Of a stretch of DNA of 64,000 nucleotides, positions 8,642 to 18,231 are shown in pieces; the first letter of the stretch is position 1, and each line of letters begins with the position of its first letter. The stretch is from Neobacillus endophyticus (lineage in GTDB: Bacteria; Bacillota; Bacilli; Bacillales; Cytobacillaceae), in assembly GCF_013248975.1 (NCBI RefSeq), contig NZ_JABRWH010000001.1:1488001-1552000 (forward strand), written 5' to 3'. The position numbers and the translations under genes were made by a program. The notes beneath the pieces were generated by a model. It was given only the letters and a program-made list of their open reading frames with translations, searched no databases and was not told the origin of the DNA.

Positions 8642-8782
8642 TAGCGAGAGTAAAATTTGCTTATTCGCTAGTAATTTTTGCTTATCCGCGAGTAATCTTC
8701 AATTATCCGAGAATAACAATCTCTTATCCGAGAGTATTTTCTCTTATTGAGAGTAATCTTCGCTTATCCGAGAATATTTCTC
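8642..8782. repeat. Degenerate tandem repeat, 21-bp period, about 6-7 units
   Basis: Successive units at 8659, 8680, 8701, 8722, 8743 and 8761 follow the pattern CTTATCCGAGAGTAATCTT. Their 21-bp spacing holds to the base over most of the array. It is intergenic and non-coding, between the terminator and the gene at 8938. Confidence 0.8.
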
Positions 8783-8937
8783 CCTCTCCTCCAAAAGCAA
8801 ATCTAATGCATCTTAAATAAAAACAGCAAATTAAATAAAAACAGCTTAAACACTTTCTTCTCATTCTTTTTCCATTATGTTATATAAGAAAAATAGGTTA
8901 TTACACCAGAAAATTTTATGAAGGGAGCGGTTGATGA

Positions 8938-9639
8938 ATGAAGCAAACATGCTTAAACACATACCCCTCTGAAATAATAGACAGAGTGGGCATGTCATTA
9001 AGAAAAGAGATCGGGGAAAATTGCCTTGAAACCGTGTTGGATGAGCAAATTAAAAAGATGCCCAAAGCTGAGTTAATGGACAGATACGTTGATTCTTTTG
9101 AAGGTAAAATATCCAGTTTTGAGATTATCAAGTTTGTAAAATCCATTTTCCAGTTTGATTTAGATTCAACTCCTATCATAGACGGTCATCTAGGAGAGAC
9201 GGCAGTCAACGGTTTGCTCGATTCACATCTTGCTAAATATGAAAAAGATATAAATGGGGCTGTTATCCGCCAGCTAATCAATCAAACTGTAGGAATTAAT
9301 TTGGATGCGATCTCCGCCTTAGAAGGGTCACGCATCTCTTTATTTTCAAAAGAGCAGTGGGTAATCCGCCATGAGCAGGATTTATTTGTAGTATACACGG
9401 GTGAAGGTGATGTCGATGCGAAAGTCTTTCCAACCCCTTATTTCATGGAACAGACAGGCCTAAATGGGCTGCCCGAAGAGTTGCAGCAATTATTAACTGA
9501 TATAGGTTACAAGTATGACGAAACCGTTGGAAGCTGTTATTACTCCAATCCAACAGGTGAAGCGGTTCCAGATTCCTTTAAAGGGCAAACGATGGGATCG
9601 ATCCTTAAGGTTATTCAAACTTCATACAAACATCTATAA
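8938..9639 (+). CDS. Hypothetical cytoplasmic protein
   Basis: A 233-residue protein without signal peptide or membrane helix. ATG 8938 is preceded by GGGAG about 10 nt upstream; an earlier ATG at 8934 is in another frame and stops after 12 codons. The N-terminal half is charged and helical (MKQTCLNTYPSEIIDRVG, KMPKAELMDRYVDSFEG). The C-terminal half is mixed alpha/beta (WVIRHEQDLFVVYTG, YKYDETVGSCYYSNPTGE). I do not recognise the family. It stands alone, has its own terminator at 9697-9738, and is flanked by repeats on both sides. Confidence 0.75.
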   Translation: MKQTCLNTYPSEIIDRVGMSLRKEIGENCLETVLDEQIKKMPKAELMDRYVDSFEGKISSFEIIKFVKSIFQFDLDSTPIIDGHLGETAVNGLLDSHLAKYEKDINGAVIRQLINQTVGINLDAISALEGSRISLFSKEQWVIRHEQDLFVVYTGEGDVDAKVFPTPYFMEQTGLNGLPEELQQLLTDIGYKYDETVGSCYYSNPTGEAVPDSFKGQTMGSILKVIQTSYKHL

Positions 9640-9696
9640 AAAGGCATTTTTTAATAACGGGTTCTGGTTTCAAACACAAGTTTTTAAAAAACATTA

Positions 9697-9738
9697 AAAA
9701 AGGGGCATCAAATCATATCTGATGTGGATACCCCTTTT
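9697..9738. terminator. Bidirectional rho-independent terminator
   Basis: AAAAGGGG at 9697-9704 pairs with CCCCTTTT at 9731-9738, with an inner ATCA/TGAT pair. A runs on one side and T runs on the other make it usable from both strands. Confidence 0.7.
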
Positions 9739-9891
9739 ATTGATAGATAGGTGTTTTAAAAAGCAACGAGTTTTTGGTAAGGTAAATCGCACATAAAAAA
9801 GTAACTGTACCAATAAAAATTAATTCCCGCATCTAGGATCAAGAGGGTCCGCACGGATTGTTGGGAATCAGGTTTAGCACCCAATCTGGTA

Positions 9892-10080
9892 AATAGACGG
9901 AAAAAATTCCGCTTAATTAGTAATTATTAATAATAAAGGCTAAATTAGACGGAGAGATTCCGCCTATTGACTAGAAAAATGCGAAAATAAGTGATTTTTC
10001 CTAGTTTAATCGGAAAATCTTCCCTTATATCCCCTGAAACAGGCTCCATTCTGCATCTAACCGAAAAATCTCCGCTTATT
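9892..10080. repeat. Four degenerate copies of a short interspersed palindrome (TAGACGGA..TTCCGC)
   Basis: The 9640-10355 stretch has no gene. It holds four related ~25-bp sites at about 9892, 9943, 10003 and 10055 of the form TAnACGGAAAnATTCCGCTTA, each an imperfect palindrome, spaced 51-60 bp apart. They resemble REP-like intergenic repeats. Confidence 0.6.
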
Positions 10081-10293
10081 TTTTCGGTGTTTTTTCATAC
10101 GAATGAACTTGTTATTTTCAAAACTAGTTTAATTTTTGTACTTCAAAATAAAACCAGTTATTTTTTAAAAGCCTTTTACTTACTTATTAGGAAGGTTTAT
10201 TTCTGGTGAATAGAACTAGTTTTTAAAACGGATATACCTTTGGCGGTACCTTCATCACGTTCTAACCCCCTACTTCATTCCTCTTAATATATA

Positions 10294-10341
10294 CAAAAAA
10301 GTCATATAAGGGAGACAAAAACACCTCTCACCTTATATGAC
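10294..10341 (-). terminator. Terminator of the TPP-enzyme operon
   Basis: GTCATATAAGG at 10301-10311 pairs with CCTTATATGAC at 10331-10341; six A at 10295-10300 give a T run on the minus strand. It lies 15 nt after the stop codon at 10356. Confidence 0.85.
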
Positions 10342-10355
10342 CATTCCTCAAACAT

Positions 10356-11999
10356 CTACTTCCCGAAAGAAGATAAAAACTTCACCCGGTCGCCCATTGG
10401 CGGAGTATTATGATCAACTAACGCCACTTCAAGAACCGCGGGACCATTTAGATTCATTAAGTTATGAATTACATCTTCAGTTAAATCATCCAGCTCAGAC
10501 ACTCGGAAGCTTGGGATATTCATCGCGGCTGCCATTGCACTTATATTGATGGCTTCTTGTTCGAAGGAAGGATGGGTGCGCTTAAATTGCAAGGCATGTC
10601 CATGATAGACCATCCCCAGCCGCGAATTGTTCATGACAACAAACAGAATCGGAAGATTATATTCCTTTGCCGTCAAGATTTCCATTCCGTGCATGAAGAA
10701 GCAGCCATCACCTGTTATGCATACAACAGGCCGCTCAGGTTCTGCCAATTTAGAGCCAATGGCGGACCCAATCCCGCTTCCCATGGCACCAAAATGTACA
10801 TTAATATTATACGAATCCGTCTCTAGTACCTTCATATAATTAATGACATAGGACATAAACTCACCGATATCAACTGTATACCTCGTGTGAGCCGGCAAAT
10901 ATTTTTGCAAATTCAACAAGACATTTTGCGTGTTATATTCTCTGCTATCTCCACCCCATTCTCGATTGTTTTCGAGAACCTTTTTCGCGGTCTTTCTAGC
11001 TAGGCCCAGCGCCCTTAATTCTTCAATTAAAAATATCAAACTTAAATGGAGATCGCCGAGAACAGGTAGATCAATATCGTATTTGCGGTTAAACACAGAT
11101 TGGTCAAAGTCCATTTGTACGGTAAAGCGATTTTTTGTCAAGTTTTGATTATAATTATTCGTTGCCGTTTCACCTAGGCTTGAACCAACAATCAATAGGG
11201 TTTGGCCATCGCCTTCATTGATCAATTTTGACGCCGCTTCATGACCGGCGAATCCGAACACTCCTGCCATCAGGCGGTGGTGCTCAGGGATGTACCCCTT
11301 TGCCTGCGGAGTGGCGATAATAGGCCAATCCAGCATTTCTGCCAGCTCCAGCAATGGCTCTACTGAGTGCCTGACACCCTGTCCAACAAAAATGTAGCCG
11401 GTTTCTCTTGCTATAAGCTCTTTGGCCGCTTCCTTTATGGTCTCAAGGTTTGGAACGATCGGTTTTCTTTTTGGCAGGGCCGGAATTTCGGCCATTGGGA
11501 CTTGTCCATGCTGAATATCGATTGGCAGCGCAATATGTACAGGGCCTGGCACGCCAGAAATGGCGATTTCCATTGCTTTGATGACTTCTTTAAGTACGTT
11601 CTTCGAATCCTTGACGGTGACACTATATTTGGTGACGGGGCGAAAGATCGGCTCCACGTTTAGTTCTTGAGAAGCATTTAATCCGAATGTATTGACTGGT
11701 ACTGCTCCCGTTAAGAATAGGACAGGTATATGCTCACGCATGGCATTGGCGGAGCCGGTGACGAGATTGGTCGCCCCTGGCCCGCTGCAGCCGATGCTGA
11801 CACTTAAGCTGTTGGTATATTTAGCGTAAGCCGCAGCCATATAGGATGCGGCTCCTTCGTGTTTCGTGACAATCGGTGTGATTTCCGGCATATCAAGCAG
11901 TTCATCAAAAAAGGCATTGACTGACCCTGCTGGAATACCAAACACATACTTAACTCCCATGCTTTTTAAATATTCTAATACTAAACGTGCTGCTTTCAT
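10356..11999 (-). CDS. Thiamine-diphosphate-dependent enzyme of the acetolactate synthase/pyruvate oxidase family
   Basis: 547 residues with the three-domain layout of the family. The N-terminal PYR domain has the catalytic Glu48 in KHEGAASYMAAAYAK. A central domain follows, then a C-terminal PP domain with the ThDP/Mg motif CITGDGCFF...NN (GDG to NN about 28 residues). Such enzymes decarboxylate 2-keto acids such as pyruvate; substrate and product (acetolactate, acetate or other) cannot be assigned. ATG 11999 is preceded by AAGGAGG. It starts 12 nt after the stop of the GGDEF/EAL gene, so both are probably one transcript ending at the 10294-10341 hairpin. Pairing of a c-di-GMP protein with a keto-acid enzyme is unusual and may only be positional. 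Confidence 0.85.
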   Translation of the reverse strand: MKAARLVLEYLKSMGVKYVFGIPAGSVNAFFDELLDMPEITPIVTKHEGAASYMAAAYAKYTNSLSVSIGCSGPGATNLVTGSANAMREHIPVLFLTGAVPVNTFGLNASQELNVEPIFRPVTKYSVTVKDSKNVLKEVIKAMEIAISGVPGPVHIALPIDIQHGQVPMAEIPALPKRKPIVPNLETIKEAAKELIARETGYIFVGQGVRHSVEPLLELAEMLDWPIIATPQAKGYIPEHHRLMAGVFGFAGHEAASKLINEGDGQTLLIVGSSLGETATNNYNQNLTKNRFTVQMDFDQSVFNRKYDIDLPVLGDLHLSLIFLIEELRALGLARKTAKKVLENNREWGGDSREYNTQNVLLNLQKYLPAHTRYTVDIGEFMSYVINYMKVLETDSYNINVHFGAMGSGIGSAIGSKLAEPERPVVCITGDGCFFMHGMEILTAKEYNLPILFVVMNNSRLGMVYHGHALQFKRTHPSFEQEAINISAMAAAMNIPSFRVSELDDLTEDVIHNLMNLNGPAVLEVALVDHNTPPMGDRVKFLSSFGK

Positions 12000-12011
12000 G
12001 GCCCTTCCTCC

Positions 12012-14396
12012 TTAGACAAAATACTGTTTCACAATATCATCAGCTGTAACTGGTCTGCTGAAAAAATAGCCTTGCATCATGTCACATTGACGGGATGAAA
12101 GGAACTCTGCCTGCTCCTTTGTTTCGACGCCCTCGGCAATAACATCTAGATGTAAATTTTGCGCTAACATAATGATGGTGTTGGTGATGGCTGCCTCATC
12201 TTTTCTCATATCCCGGACAAACGATTTATCAATTTTCAATGTAGAAATAGGCATGTTTTTCAAATAACCCAAAGACGAATAACCTGTACCAAAATCATCT
12301 ATGGCTATTTTGATGCCCAAACCTTTCAACTCCTCCATCGTTTTTAAGGTTAACGCCGTATTTTTAACAATTAAATTTTCAGTAAGCTCCAGATGCAGAT
12401 ACTCAGGTGAAAGACCGGTCTTATTAAGGACGGTTTTAACCATTGAAAACAGATTATTTTGTTCAAATTGACGGACGGATAAATTGACAGACATACTAAT
12501 GGAAGGAAAACCTTGATCATGCCATTCCTTTAATTGTCTGCAAGCCTCAGTCAACACCCATTCGCCGATCGGAACAATTAATCCGGTTTCCTCGGCAAGC
12601 GGGATAAATTGATCAGGCGGGATCAATCCTCTTTCGAGATGATTCCATCTAATTAGAGCTTCAACTCCTGCAATTTTACCCGTTTTAAAGTTTATTTGCG
12701 GCTGATAGTAGATCATAAGCTCTTCTCGTTCTAATGCTTTGTATAAATCATTTTCAAGCTTGATACTTTCAAAGGTTCTTGTATCCATTCCCTCACTGAA
12801 GAAATGGTAACTGCTCCCTGATATTTCCTTCGATTTATACATAGCCGTGTCGGCATTTTTGATTAAGACTTCTGCCGTCGCCCCGTTATCCGGGAAAAGG
12901 CTGATCCCTATACTTGTTTTGATATACATTTCATAGTCTTTTATGTTAATAGGGCTCGAAAAGGCCGCAATGACACAGTCTACAACCATTAAAATTTCTT
13001 GTTCCATTTTAACATTAGGCAAACATATCGTAAATTCATCCCCGCCCAGCCGCGACACCATTGCTCCTTCCGGAACACAGCTTTTAAGCCGTTTGGCAAC
13101 CTCCTGCAGCAAGATATCGCCGTAGCTGTGGCCAAGTGTATCATTGACAAACTTAAACCGGTCCAAATCCAAATACAAAATAGCTAGTTTTTCACCATTT
13201 TTTTGGGCAGCTACCAGTTCCCGAGCCAGTTTTTCGTTTAAAAACATTCTATTCGGCAAATCGGTTAAGTCATCATAATAAGCCCTATATTCTAGTTCTT
13301 CATTTTTAACTTTTATTTCCTTCGTTCTTTCCTCAATAATTTGCTCTTGTTTTTCCATATATAAAAGATTTGACAATGTGGCAGCAGCTGCTTCGACAAT
13401 GGACTGGGCCAGTTGGATTTGAGCTTCTGTATAACTATGCTGCTGATTTTCCAGGCTGACAACGGCAATCACACCTAAAACTTCCCCCATAGCCACCATC
13501 GGAAGCATAAACAAGTCCTTCATGCCGAAATTGCGGCATAGCTCATGGTTTGGACGAGGATCGGCATATACATCAGGAATCACGATCGGTTTTAATGTTT
13601 CAATTACTTCCTGAATGACAGCATCATTGCCTTGATCAATTTTGAACTTACTATGTGTCGTGATCCAATCTTCCTCTGTCCAATCGCTTCCCTTGCTTAA
13701 CTTTGCCGGTTTAATTTTCTGTTCGGCTAATGGATCCAATAAATGAACACCGATATTATCGTTATTTAAAACCCTCCCCATATAGGAAAAACATGTATCG
13801 AGACATTCCTGCATCGAAGAACACCTCGATAAATCACGCGTTACATCCAGCAGCAACTGTTTTTCAACAAGAAGATTTTCTTTATGAATTAAATTCCGGG
13901 AATTCTGAATAGCTACTGCTGCCATACTGACATAAGCCTCAACTGCTTGAATCTCTATCTTAGTTAAATTCATCGGAATCCCGTAATCAAATAAAAAAAC
14001 AAGTCCAAATAATTCTTCTTCAAAGGAAATTGGCAGTGCTAATAACGATTTAATTTTAAAGCCTTCAACGGCCCTCGGATCAGGGCGATGATCCTTTGAG
14101 GTATCGGGAATATAAATGGTCTTTCTCGTTTCAATGACTTCTTTTGCTAGTAAATCATAATTCATATCAATGACATGCATATCCAAAGTCCAACCATTAA
14201 TGACCTCCGGCTTGCCGACATACCCTCTAAAATTACCATCCTCCTGCGGCAAATAGATACCGACCGAATCACAGCGGACAATTTCCTCGGATATGGCGAC
14301 GGTGACTTGCTCCAATACCTCGCGCAGCTCCAACTTTGTATTAATCATTTTTGTGATATTCGCCAGTCGAGAATATCTAGTTTGTTCCTGTAACAT
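12012..14396 (-). CDS. GAF-GAF-GGDEF-EAL c-di-GMP turnover protein
   Basis: Start placed at ATG 14396 (GGGAG 8 nt upstream), not ATG 14411, which abuts GGAGGG directly. The shorter form ([11 protein letters not shown]) also aligns with the start of the paralogue at 18938. The 794 residues comprise GAF 1 (~10-165), GAF 2 (~180-345), a coiled linker, GGDEF (~365-530, intact RLGGDEF) and EAL (~545-790, intact EALIRW and [14 protein letters not shown]). Both catalytic motifs look active, so it may make and break c-di-GMP. No membrane helix, hence a cytoplasmic sensor. The GAF-GAF half is strikingly similar to that of the sensor kinase at 18938-21022. It is upstream of, and likely co-transcribed with, the TPP enzyme. 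Confidence 0.92.
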   Translation of the reverse strand: MLQEQTRYSRLANITKMINTKLELREVLEQVTVAISEEIVRCDSVGIYLPQEDGNFRGYVGKPEVINGWTLDMHVIDMNYDLLAKEVIETRKTIYIPDTSKDHRPDPRAVEGFKIKSLLALPISFEEELFGLVFLFDYGIPMNLTKIEIQAVEAYVSMAAVAIQNSRNLIHKENLLVEKQLLLDVTRDLSRCSSMQECLDTCFSYMGRVLNNDNIGVHLLDPLAEQKIKPAKLSKGSDWTEEDWITTHSKFKIDQGNDAVIQEVIETLKPIVIPDVYADPRPNHELCRNFGMKDLFMLPMVAMGEVLGVIAVVSLENQQHSYTEAQIQLAQSIVEAAAATLSNLLYMEKQEQIIEERTKEIKVKNEELEYRAYYDDLTDLPNRMFLNEKLARELVAAQKNGEKLAILYLDLDRFKFVNDTLGHSYGDILLQEVAKRLKSCVPEGAMVSRLGGDEFTICLPNVKMEQEILMVVDCVIAAFSSPINIKDYEMYIKTSIGISLFPDNGATAEVLIKNADTAMYKSKEISGSSYHFFSEGMDTRTFESIKLENDLYKALEREELMIYYQPQINFKTGKIAGVEALIRWNHLERGLIPPDQFIPLAEETGLIVPIGEWVLTEACRQLKEWHDQGFPSISMSVNLSVRQFEQNNLFSMVKTVLNKTGLSPEYLHLELTENLIVKNTALTLKTMEELKGLGIKIAIDDFGTGYSSLGYLKNMPISTLKIDKSFVRDMRKDEAAITNTIIMLAQNLHLDVIAEGVETKEQAEFLSSRQCDMMQGYFFSRPVTADDIVKQYFV

Positions 14397-15108
14397 ATGT
14401 TGAGCTCCCATCCCTCCGGTTTCAAATAACTATAAACAAAAATACTAATCTTATATTACAATTTTCGACATAATTCTTATAGGTCTTATTATTGTTATTT
14501 TTTCGCATCTTTGCAACAGATTTAAACGTTGTGGATGATATATCCAAAAAACGAAATGACTTTTTTACTCTAAAAATAGGATGAAAAAAATCCGACTTAA
14601 TTAGCACTCTTTAACGCATTACAAGATACAGTTAAGCTTAACCCATATTTAAATTTTTCCAAAATTATAACATTGACAAATCCGACTTCTTCTCCCTAAA
14701 CCTTTTTAAAATAAGGACGATATCAGTCTGATGGGGTAAATTTCCTAAGTCATCCAGAAAAAGGGGAGAAGGAAATGGAAGAGATAATCAGCCCCAGTTC
14801 TAAAAAGGAGTGGGGCCTTAGTTAGATAGGATATAATGAAGAAGAAAATTTAATTAGAAACGTTTAAGTAGGAATTTGGCGTTTTATTCCAAATATTTAA
14901 TTACTTAATTTTTGCAACAGGAGTATTTGAGGCAGAAACATAAATCGGGAGACATATGAGAAATCTCTTGTTCTCATTTTCTTTCATAAAATGAATTAAC
15001 TGGAATAAAATATTCCTTTCTTTTGCCTAGTAATTTTTATATGATTAATTTTAAATAGTAGTTCTAATGACACATAAAATTTATACATCAAAAGGAGCAT
15101 TCTAATCT
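14397..15108. other. Intergenic region, no gene recognised
   Basis: 712 bp, AT-rich. A 16-codon frame at about 14775 (MEEIISPSSKKEWGLS) follows a GGGGAGAAGG site and contains a CCCC...GGGG hairpin, but I cannot tell whether it is translated. Promoters of the flanking GGDEF/EAL (minus) and CheX (plus) genes must lie here. I looked for a c-di-GMP riboswitch and did not see its conserved core. Confidence 0.4.
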
Positions 15109-15573
15109 ATGAAAAGCGAACACATAAATCCCTTTTTAGTAGGTGTAAAAAATATTTTCCAAGATGTTGCCCAAATGTCACTTGCATCTAATGGTATATC
15201 CGTAAAAACGTCGCCTACTGCATCCAAAAACGTTGTCGTCATGCTTGGATTAACAGGGGATTTAAGAGGGACGATTGCCATGAACCTTGATGAAGAGTTA
15301 ACGAAAAAAATAGCTTCCAACATGATGGGGGGCATGCCTGTCCTTGAATTAGATGAACTATCCAAAAGCGCCATATCGGAACTTTGCAATATGATTATGG
15401 GTACAGTTTGTACTCTTTTTGCCGAACAGCAACTATCAGTAGATATTACGCCCCCATCTCTTATGACAGGGCAAAACATTCATCTAAGTTTCACACAAAC
15501 TCCTGTTATGTCCGTGAAATTTGGATATGAAGAGCATGAAATAGATTTAGACCTATCCATTGTAGAAAAATAA
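15109..15573 (+). CDS. CheX-like CheY-P phosphatase
   Basis: 154 residues, whole length like CheX. The hallmark S-x3-E-x2-N is seen in SAISELCNMIMG (about residues 87-98), where Glu and Asn position the attacking water on phospho-CheY (family knowledge). The fold is supported by the strand-rich ends (VVVMLGLTGDLRGTIAMNL and MSVKFGYEEHEIDLDLSI). ATG 15109 is preceded by AAAGGAGC. It stands alone, away from any che operon, but other chemotaxis-type genes (hemAT, a cheB-like gene, a soluble receptor) lie at 54-59 kb. Family call good; target receiver unknown. Confidence 0.82.
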   Translation: MKSEHINPFLVGVKNIFQDVAQMSLASNGISVKTSPTASKNVVVMLGLTGDLRGTIAMNLDEELTKKIASNMMGGMPVLELDELSKSAISELCNMIMGTVCTLFAEQQLSVDITPPSLMTGQNIHLSFTQTPVMSVKFGYEEHEIDLDLSIVEK

Positions 15574-15718
15574 GATTACAAGAAGAATTTAAAGCAGAAG
15601 AAATGGCAGGCTTCCATGAACGAGTGTAAAACTTGGGTAACATTCAGGGTGCACCAGACAGATCTTTCAAAAAGGTTGCCCAAACATAATACAAAGTTAT
15701 TTTTTCTAAAAAATTTTC

Positions 15719-15761
15719 AAACCACAAGGGCAGCATTAGAACTGGGGACCTCTTGTGGTTT
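15719..15761. terminator. Hairpin between CheX and a decayed minus-strand frame
   Basis: AAACCACAAG at 15719-15728 pairs with CTTGTGGTTT at 15752-15761. The better T run is on the minus strand (GAAAATTTTTT), the plus side being TATTGTTTTA. Confidence 0.6.
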
Positions 15762-15780
15762 ATTGTTTTATCAAGCTTTT

Positions 15781-15884
15781 TCACTCATCAGCTAGATTAG
15801 CATAAATCTTCATCTTTTCTTTGTATAATTCTAGTCCACATTTAATTCTTCATAGTCACTTTCACTATTTAATAATTCATGCAA
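15781..15884 (-). pseudogene. Possible frameshifted small acidic-protein gene
   Basis: After GGGGAGGAAG a TTG at 15884 begins MHELLNSESDYEELN. A second frame then continues CGLELYKEKMKIYANLADE to a stop at 15781, followed by the minus-strand terminator. The 104-nt span is not a multiple of three, so one frameshift would join the halves into about 34 residues. The rest of 15574-16144 shows nothing else. Weak call. Confidence 0.3.
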
Positions 15885-16144
15885 TGTCTTCCTCCCCTTA
15901 ATATTTTGGAAATGCTGATATTATTTTACCTATAGTGCTATCTATATACATTTCTATTAGCATTTCTGAGAATGTAATTCCTCTGACTAATTTTCCATTC
16001 TAGGCTCATTAATTGAAGAATAAATTTAAAAACATAGAAATTCCCTCAGTAATCATTCAATTCATGCTTCTAAAAACAATACTGAATAACTTTTTAACAC
16101 CCAATTTGTTATGATGAAAATAAACTAATCATGGAGGAGCTATT

Positions 16145-16648
16145 ATGTATATAACCATTGCTGACTTTATGAAAGAATGGCACAGAGAGGCTATGTTAAC
16201 GCAGAAAGTATTAGATGGTTTGACTGACGATTCTTTAAATCACCAAGTTTATCCCGAGGGTCGTTCTTTAGGCAGAATTGCTTGGCATTTTACAACCAAT
16301 ATTCCAGAGTATTTAGCCCATTTTGGCCTCAAGATCGATCGGGTTGAAAATGCAGAAGATATTCCCGCATCAGCCAAAATCGTTGCTGAAACTTTTAAAA
16401 ATATAAGTGCTCAAGCAGCTACGGCCATTGAATCACAGTGGACAGACGATTCTTTAAAACAAATACAAACAGCTTTTGGAAGACAGGAATCCAATGCTAC
16501 CATTCTGATGGGTCTCATTAAACACATCATTCATCATCGCGGCCAGGTTACCGTTCTTATGCGTCAAGCGGGGTTAAAACCTTTTGGGGTTTATGGACCT
16601 CCAAAAGAAGATTGGATTCATTTGGGCGTGGAAAATCCACCTCTTTAA
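16145..16648 (+). CDS. DinB/YfiT-like metal-binding four-helix protein
   Basis: 167 residues. DinB-fold features are the histidines expected to hold a divalent metal: one in RIAWHFTTNIPEY (about residue 48) and two in LIKHIIHHRGQVTVLMRQ (about 120-137), the typical HHRGQ ending helix 4. Proteins of this superfamily include thiol transferases and many of unknown role; the exact reaction is not assignable. ATG 16145 has GGAGGAG 6 nt upstream. It stands alone with a strong bidirectional terminator at 16666-16708. Confidence 0.85.
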   Translation: MYITIADFMKEWHREAMLTQKVLDGLTDDSLNHQVYPEGRSLGRIAWHFTTNIPEYLAHFGLKIDRVENAEDIPASAKIVAETFKNISAQAATAIESQWTDDSLKQIQTAFGRQESNATILMGLIKHIIHHRGQVTVLMRQAGLKPFGVYGPPKEDWIHLGVENPPL

Positions 16649-16665
16649 TCTATTATTGTAAGCAT

Positions 16666-16708
16666 AAAAACAGCGTTCAGAGAAATACGATCACTGAACG
16701 CTGTTTTT
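16666..16708. terminator. Bidirectional terminator between DinB gene and TPR lipoprotein
   Basis: AAAAACAGCGTTCAG (16666-16680) and its exact complement (16694-16708) with a 13-nt loop; T runs on both strands. It serves two convergent genes. Confidence 0.9.
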
Positions 16709-16745
16709 ATTAATTGGTATATAGCAATTTCACATTAAAATCATT

Positions 16746-17342
16746 TTACTTCGAATTTAACACATTTTGAATCTGCTTATAATTTGAATCTGTTTTCGCC
16801 ACTTTTTTAAGTGCAGTATTAACAGTGGTTTGGGCAGCCTTTGTATCGCCTACTGCCTTCTGCGCAAGCGCCAAGTTCAACCAGCCAAAAGAATAAGCAG
16901 GATTTAATTCAGTAGCCTTTTGATAGTATGGAATCGCATCTTTCGGCTTGTTATAACTTCTAAAATAGATATTGCCTAAATTGTTATAAGCAAGGTAACT
17001 TTTCGGGTCAATTTTAATGGCCTTTTGATAGTAAGATGCTGCTTTGTCGTAATTACCATTAAGATAGGCGCTTCTCGCTGCCTCTATTTGAGCATCCGCA
17101 CTTTTCCCTTCAGCCGCTGCTGTCGCCTCTAATTTCTTTTGATTCTCTTTCCCCATGTAGGGACTTGCCTTACTTGTTTTAGATGCCTTTTCTTCTTGCA
17201 TAGCAGATTTAGATTGCTGTTTATCAGACTGATTGCTTGAACAACCTGCCAGGAGAACAAATGGAAGGATGGCGCTAACCATTGTCAGCTTGGTAATTCT
17301 CATTACTATACATCTTCTTTCTATCATAAATTTCCCTGTCAT
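16746..17342 (-). CDS. TPR-repeat lipoprotein
   Basis: 198 residues from ATG 17342 (AAAGGGG 4-5 nt upstream); an internal ATG at 17303 would give a more usual short signal peptide. A lipobox LLAGC at residues 30-34 predicts lipid attachment and a membrane-anchored extracytoplasmic protein. After a Lys/Ser/Gln linker there are about three tetratricopeptide repeats (~85-190): YLNGNYDKAASYYQKAIKID, AYNNLGNIYF, AIPYYQKATELNP, GWLNLALAQKAVGDTKAAQ. TPRs mediate protein contacts; no partner is evident. It converges on the DinB gene. Confidence 0.85.
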   Translation of the reverse strand: MTGKFMIERRCIVMRITKLTMVSAILPFVLLAGCSSNQSDKQQSKSAMQEEKASKTSKASPYMGKENQKKLEATAAAEGKSADAQIEAARSAYLNGNYDKAASYYQKAIKIDPKSYLAYNNLGNIYFRSYNKPKDAIPYYQKATELNPAYSFGWLNLALAQKAVGDTKAAQTTVNTALKKVAKTDSNYKQIQNVLNSK

Positions 17343-17708
17343 CTTACCCCTTTATATTGACGGTAGATGAACATTAAATATTCTATTAAATATCCTCCTG
17401 TAAATCAATACCAATTTAACAATTGGTAAAAACAGACTAAAGGGACAAATTAATTTTTAAATTATCGGCAGGATTCACATACTTACTTACTATCAGCATC
17501 CTATACAAAAAAACAGAGCAAGGTGGTCATTAAATCATTCAGCAGGCCTTTAATAAAGGAAATTTTTAATAATTTATTACTTTATTATAATAAAACCCCC
17601 ATTATGGAGTTTTCAATTGCGAATATATTAGTAAAAGGATATACAAACCCTTCGAAAAGATTTCTTTCTACTTTCCAATTTCAAAATACCTTTAAAGGGA
17701 AAATTGGA

Positions 17709-17808
17709 CTGCTTTCCCAACTTCTACACCCCATAATTCATGCATACTCGAAGGGAGTAACGCATTTTACCGAAGCCAATTATGGGGTGTATAAAGGGGG
17801 AATGGCAG
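17709..17808. repeat. Structured ~100-bp dispersed hairpin repeat, copy 1
   Basis: The core ACACCCCATAATT (17725-17737) pairs perfectly over 13 bp with AATTATGGGGTGT (17778-17790). Outer CTGC/GCAG and inner ACTC/GAGT stems nest around it. Near-identical elements lie at 32501-32598 and 46759-46856. The reading frame through it (17523-17849) has no ribosome site and is judged non-coding. Confidence 0.75.
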
Positions 17809-17837
17809 ATCACTATCTGGCCCTTTTTCCCAAAAAT

Positions 17838-17867
17838 AAAGCTCTCTAAGGAGAGTTTTATTTTTTT
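17838..17867 (+). terminator. Terminator downstream of hairpin repeat copy 1
   Basis: CTCTC (17842-17846) and GAGAG (17851-17855) with flanking A and T tracts ending in seven T. No annotated plus-strand gene precedes it, so something in 17.4-17.8 kb may be transcribed. Confidence 0.55.
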
Positions 17868-17967
17868 ATAAAAAAGCACATTTCCCCTTATTAGACTGAC
17901 CTCAGCGATAAAAATTAAATCTGGGTTTTTATGGTAAAATAATCATAAAAATGCAGGAGGTCATAAA

Positions 17968-18231
17968 TTGAGGAGATATTTAGGAATTGTTTCCATCGTA
18001 ATCTTAATTGTTACATATTTGATCTTACAATCCCTTGTAGGCAAAAAAACGGGGAACTTTTGGATTTTAATCACCTTTATCGGTTATCTAAGCTCTGTGC
18101 TATCTTCTTGGTATAGTACGAGCGGTTTTTGGAAAATGGCATCAGCAACCATTCTTATATTAATTCCAGCCGGCTATCTTGTTGTTTTTATTTTATTTTT
18201 AGTTGGAGTATCTACTGGTTCAGGATTTTAA
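17968..18231 (+). CDS. Small membrane protein, function unknown
   Basis: 87 residues starting at TTG 17968, set by an excellent AGGAGGT (17953-17959) 8 nt upstream. Three hydrophobic helices are visible: IVSIVILIVTYLILQSLV, FWILITFIGYLSSVLSSWY and TILILIPAGYLVVFILFLVG. The short positive N-terminus (MRRY) suggests an inside start. It looks like a typical Bacillus small inner-membrane protein without a named family. It lies between the hairpin repeat and the recombinase relic. Confidence 0.7.
   Translation: MRRYLGIVSIVILIVTYLILQSLVGKKTGNFWILITFIGYLSSVLSSWYSTSGFWKMASATILILIPAGYLVVFILFLVGVSTGSGF

Noticed and set aside
14397..15108. c-di-GMP riboswitch upstream of cheX near the GGDEF/EAL gene
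   Set aside because: The conserved riboswitch core (GCAAA and tetraloop-receptor elements) could not be found.
17523..17849. 108-codon frame sharing LHPIIHA...TEANY with frames at 32499 and 46757
   Set aside because: The similarity is that of the underlying hairpin DNA repeat; substitutions are not biased to third positions and there is no ribosome site.
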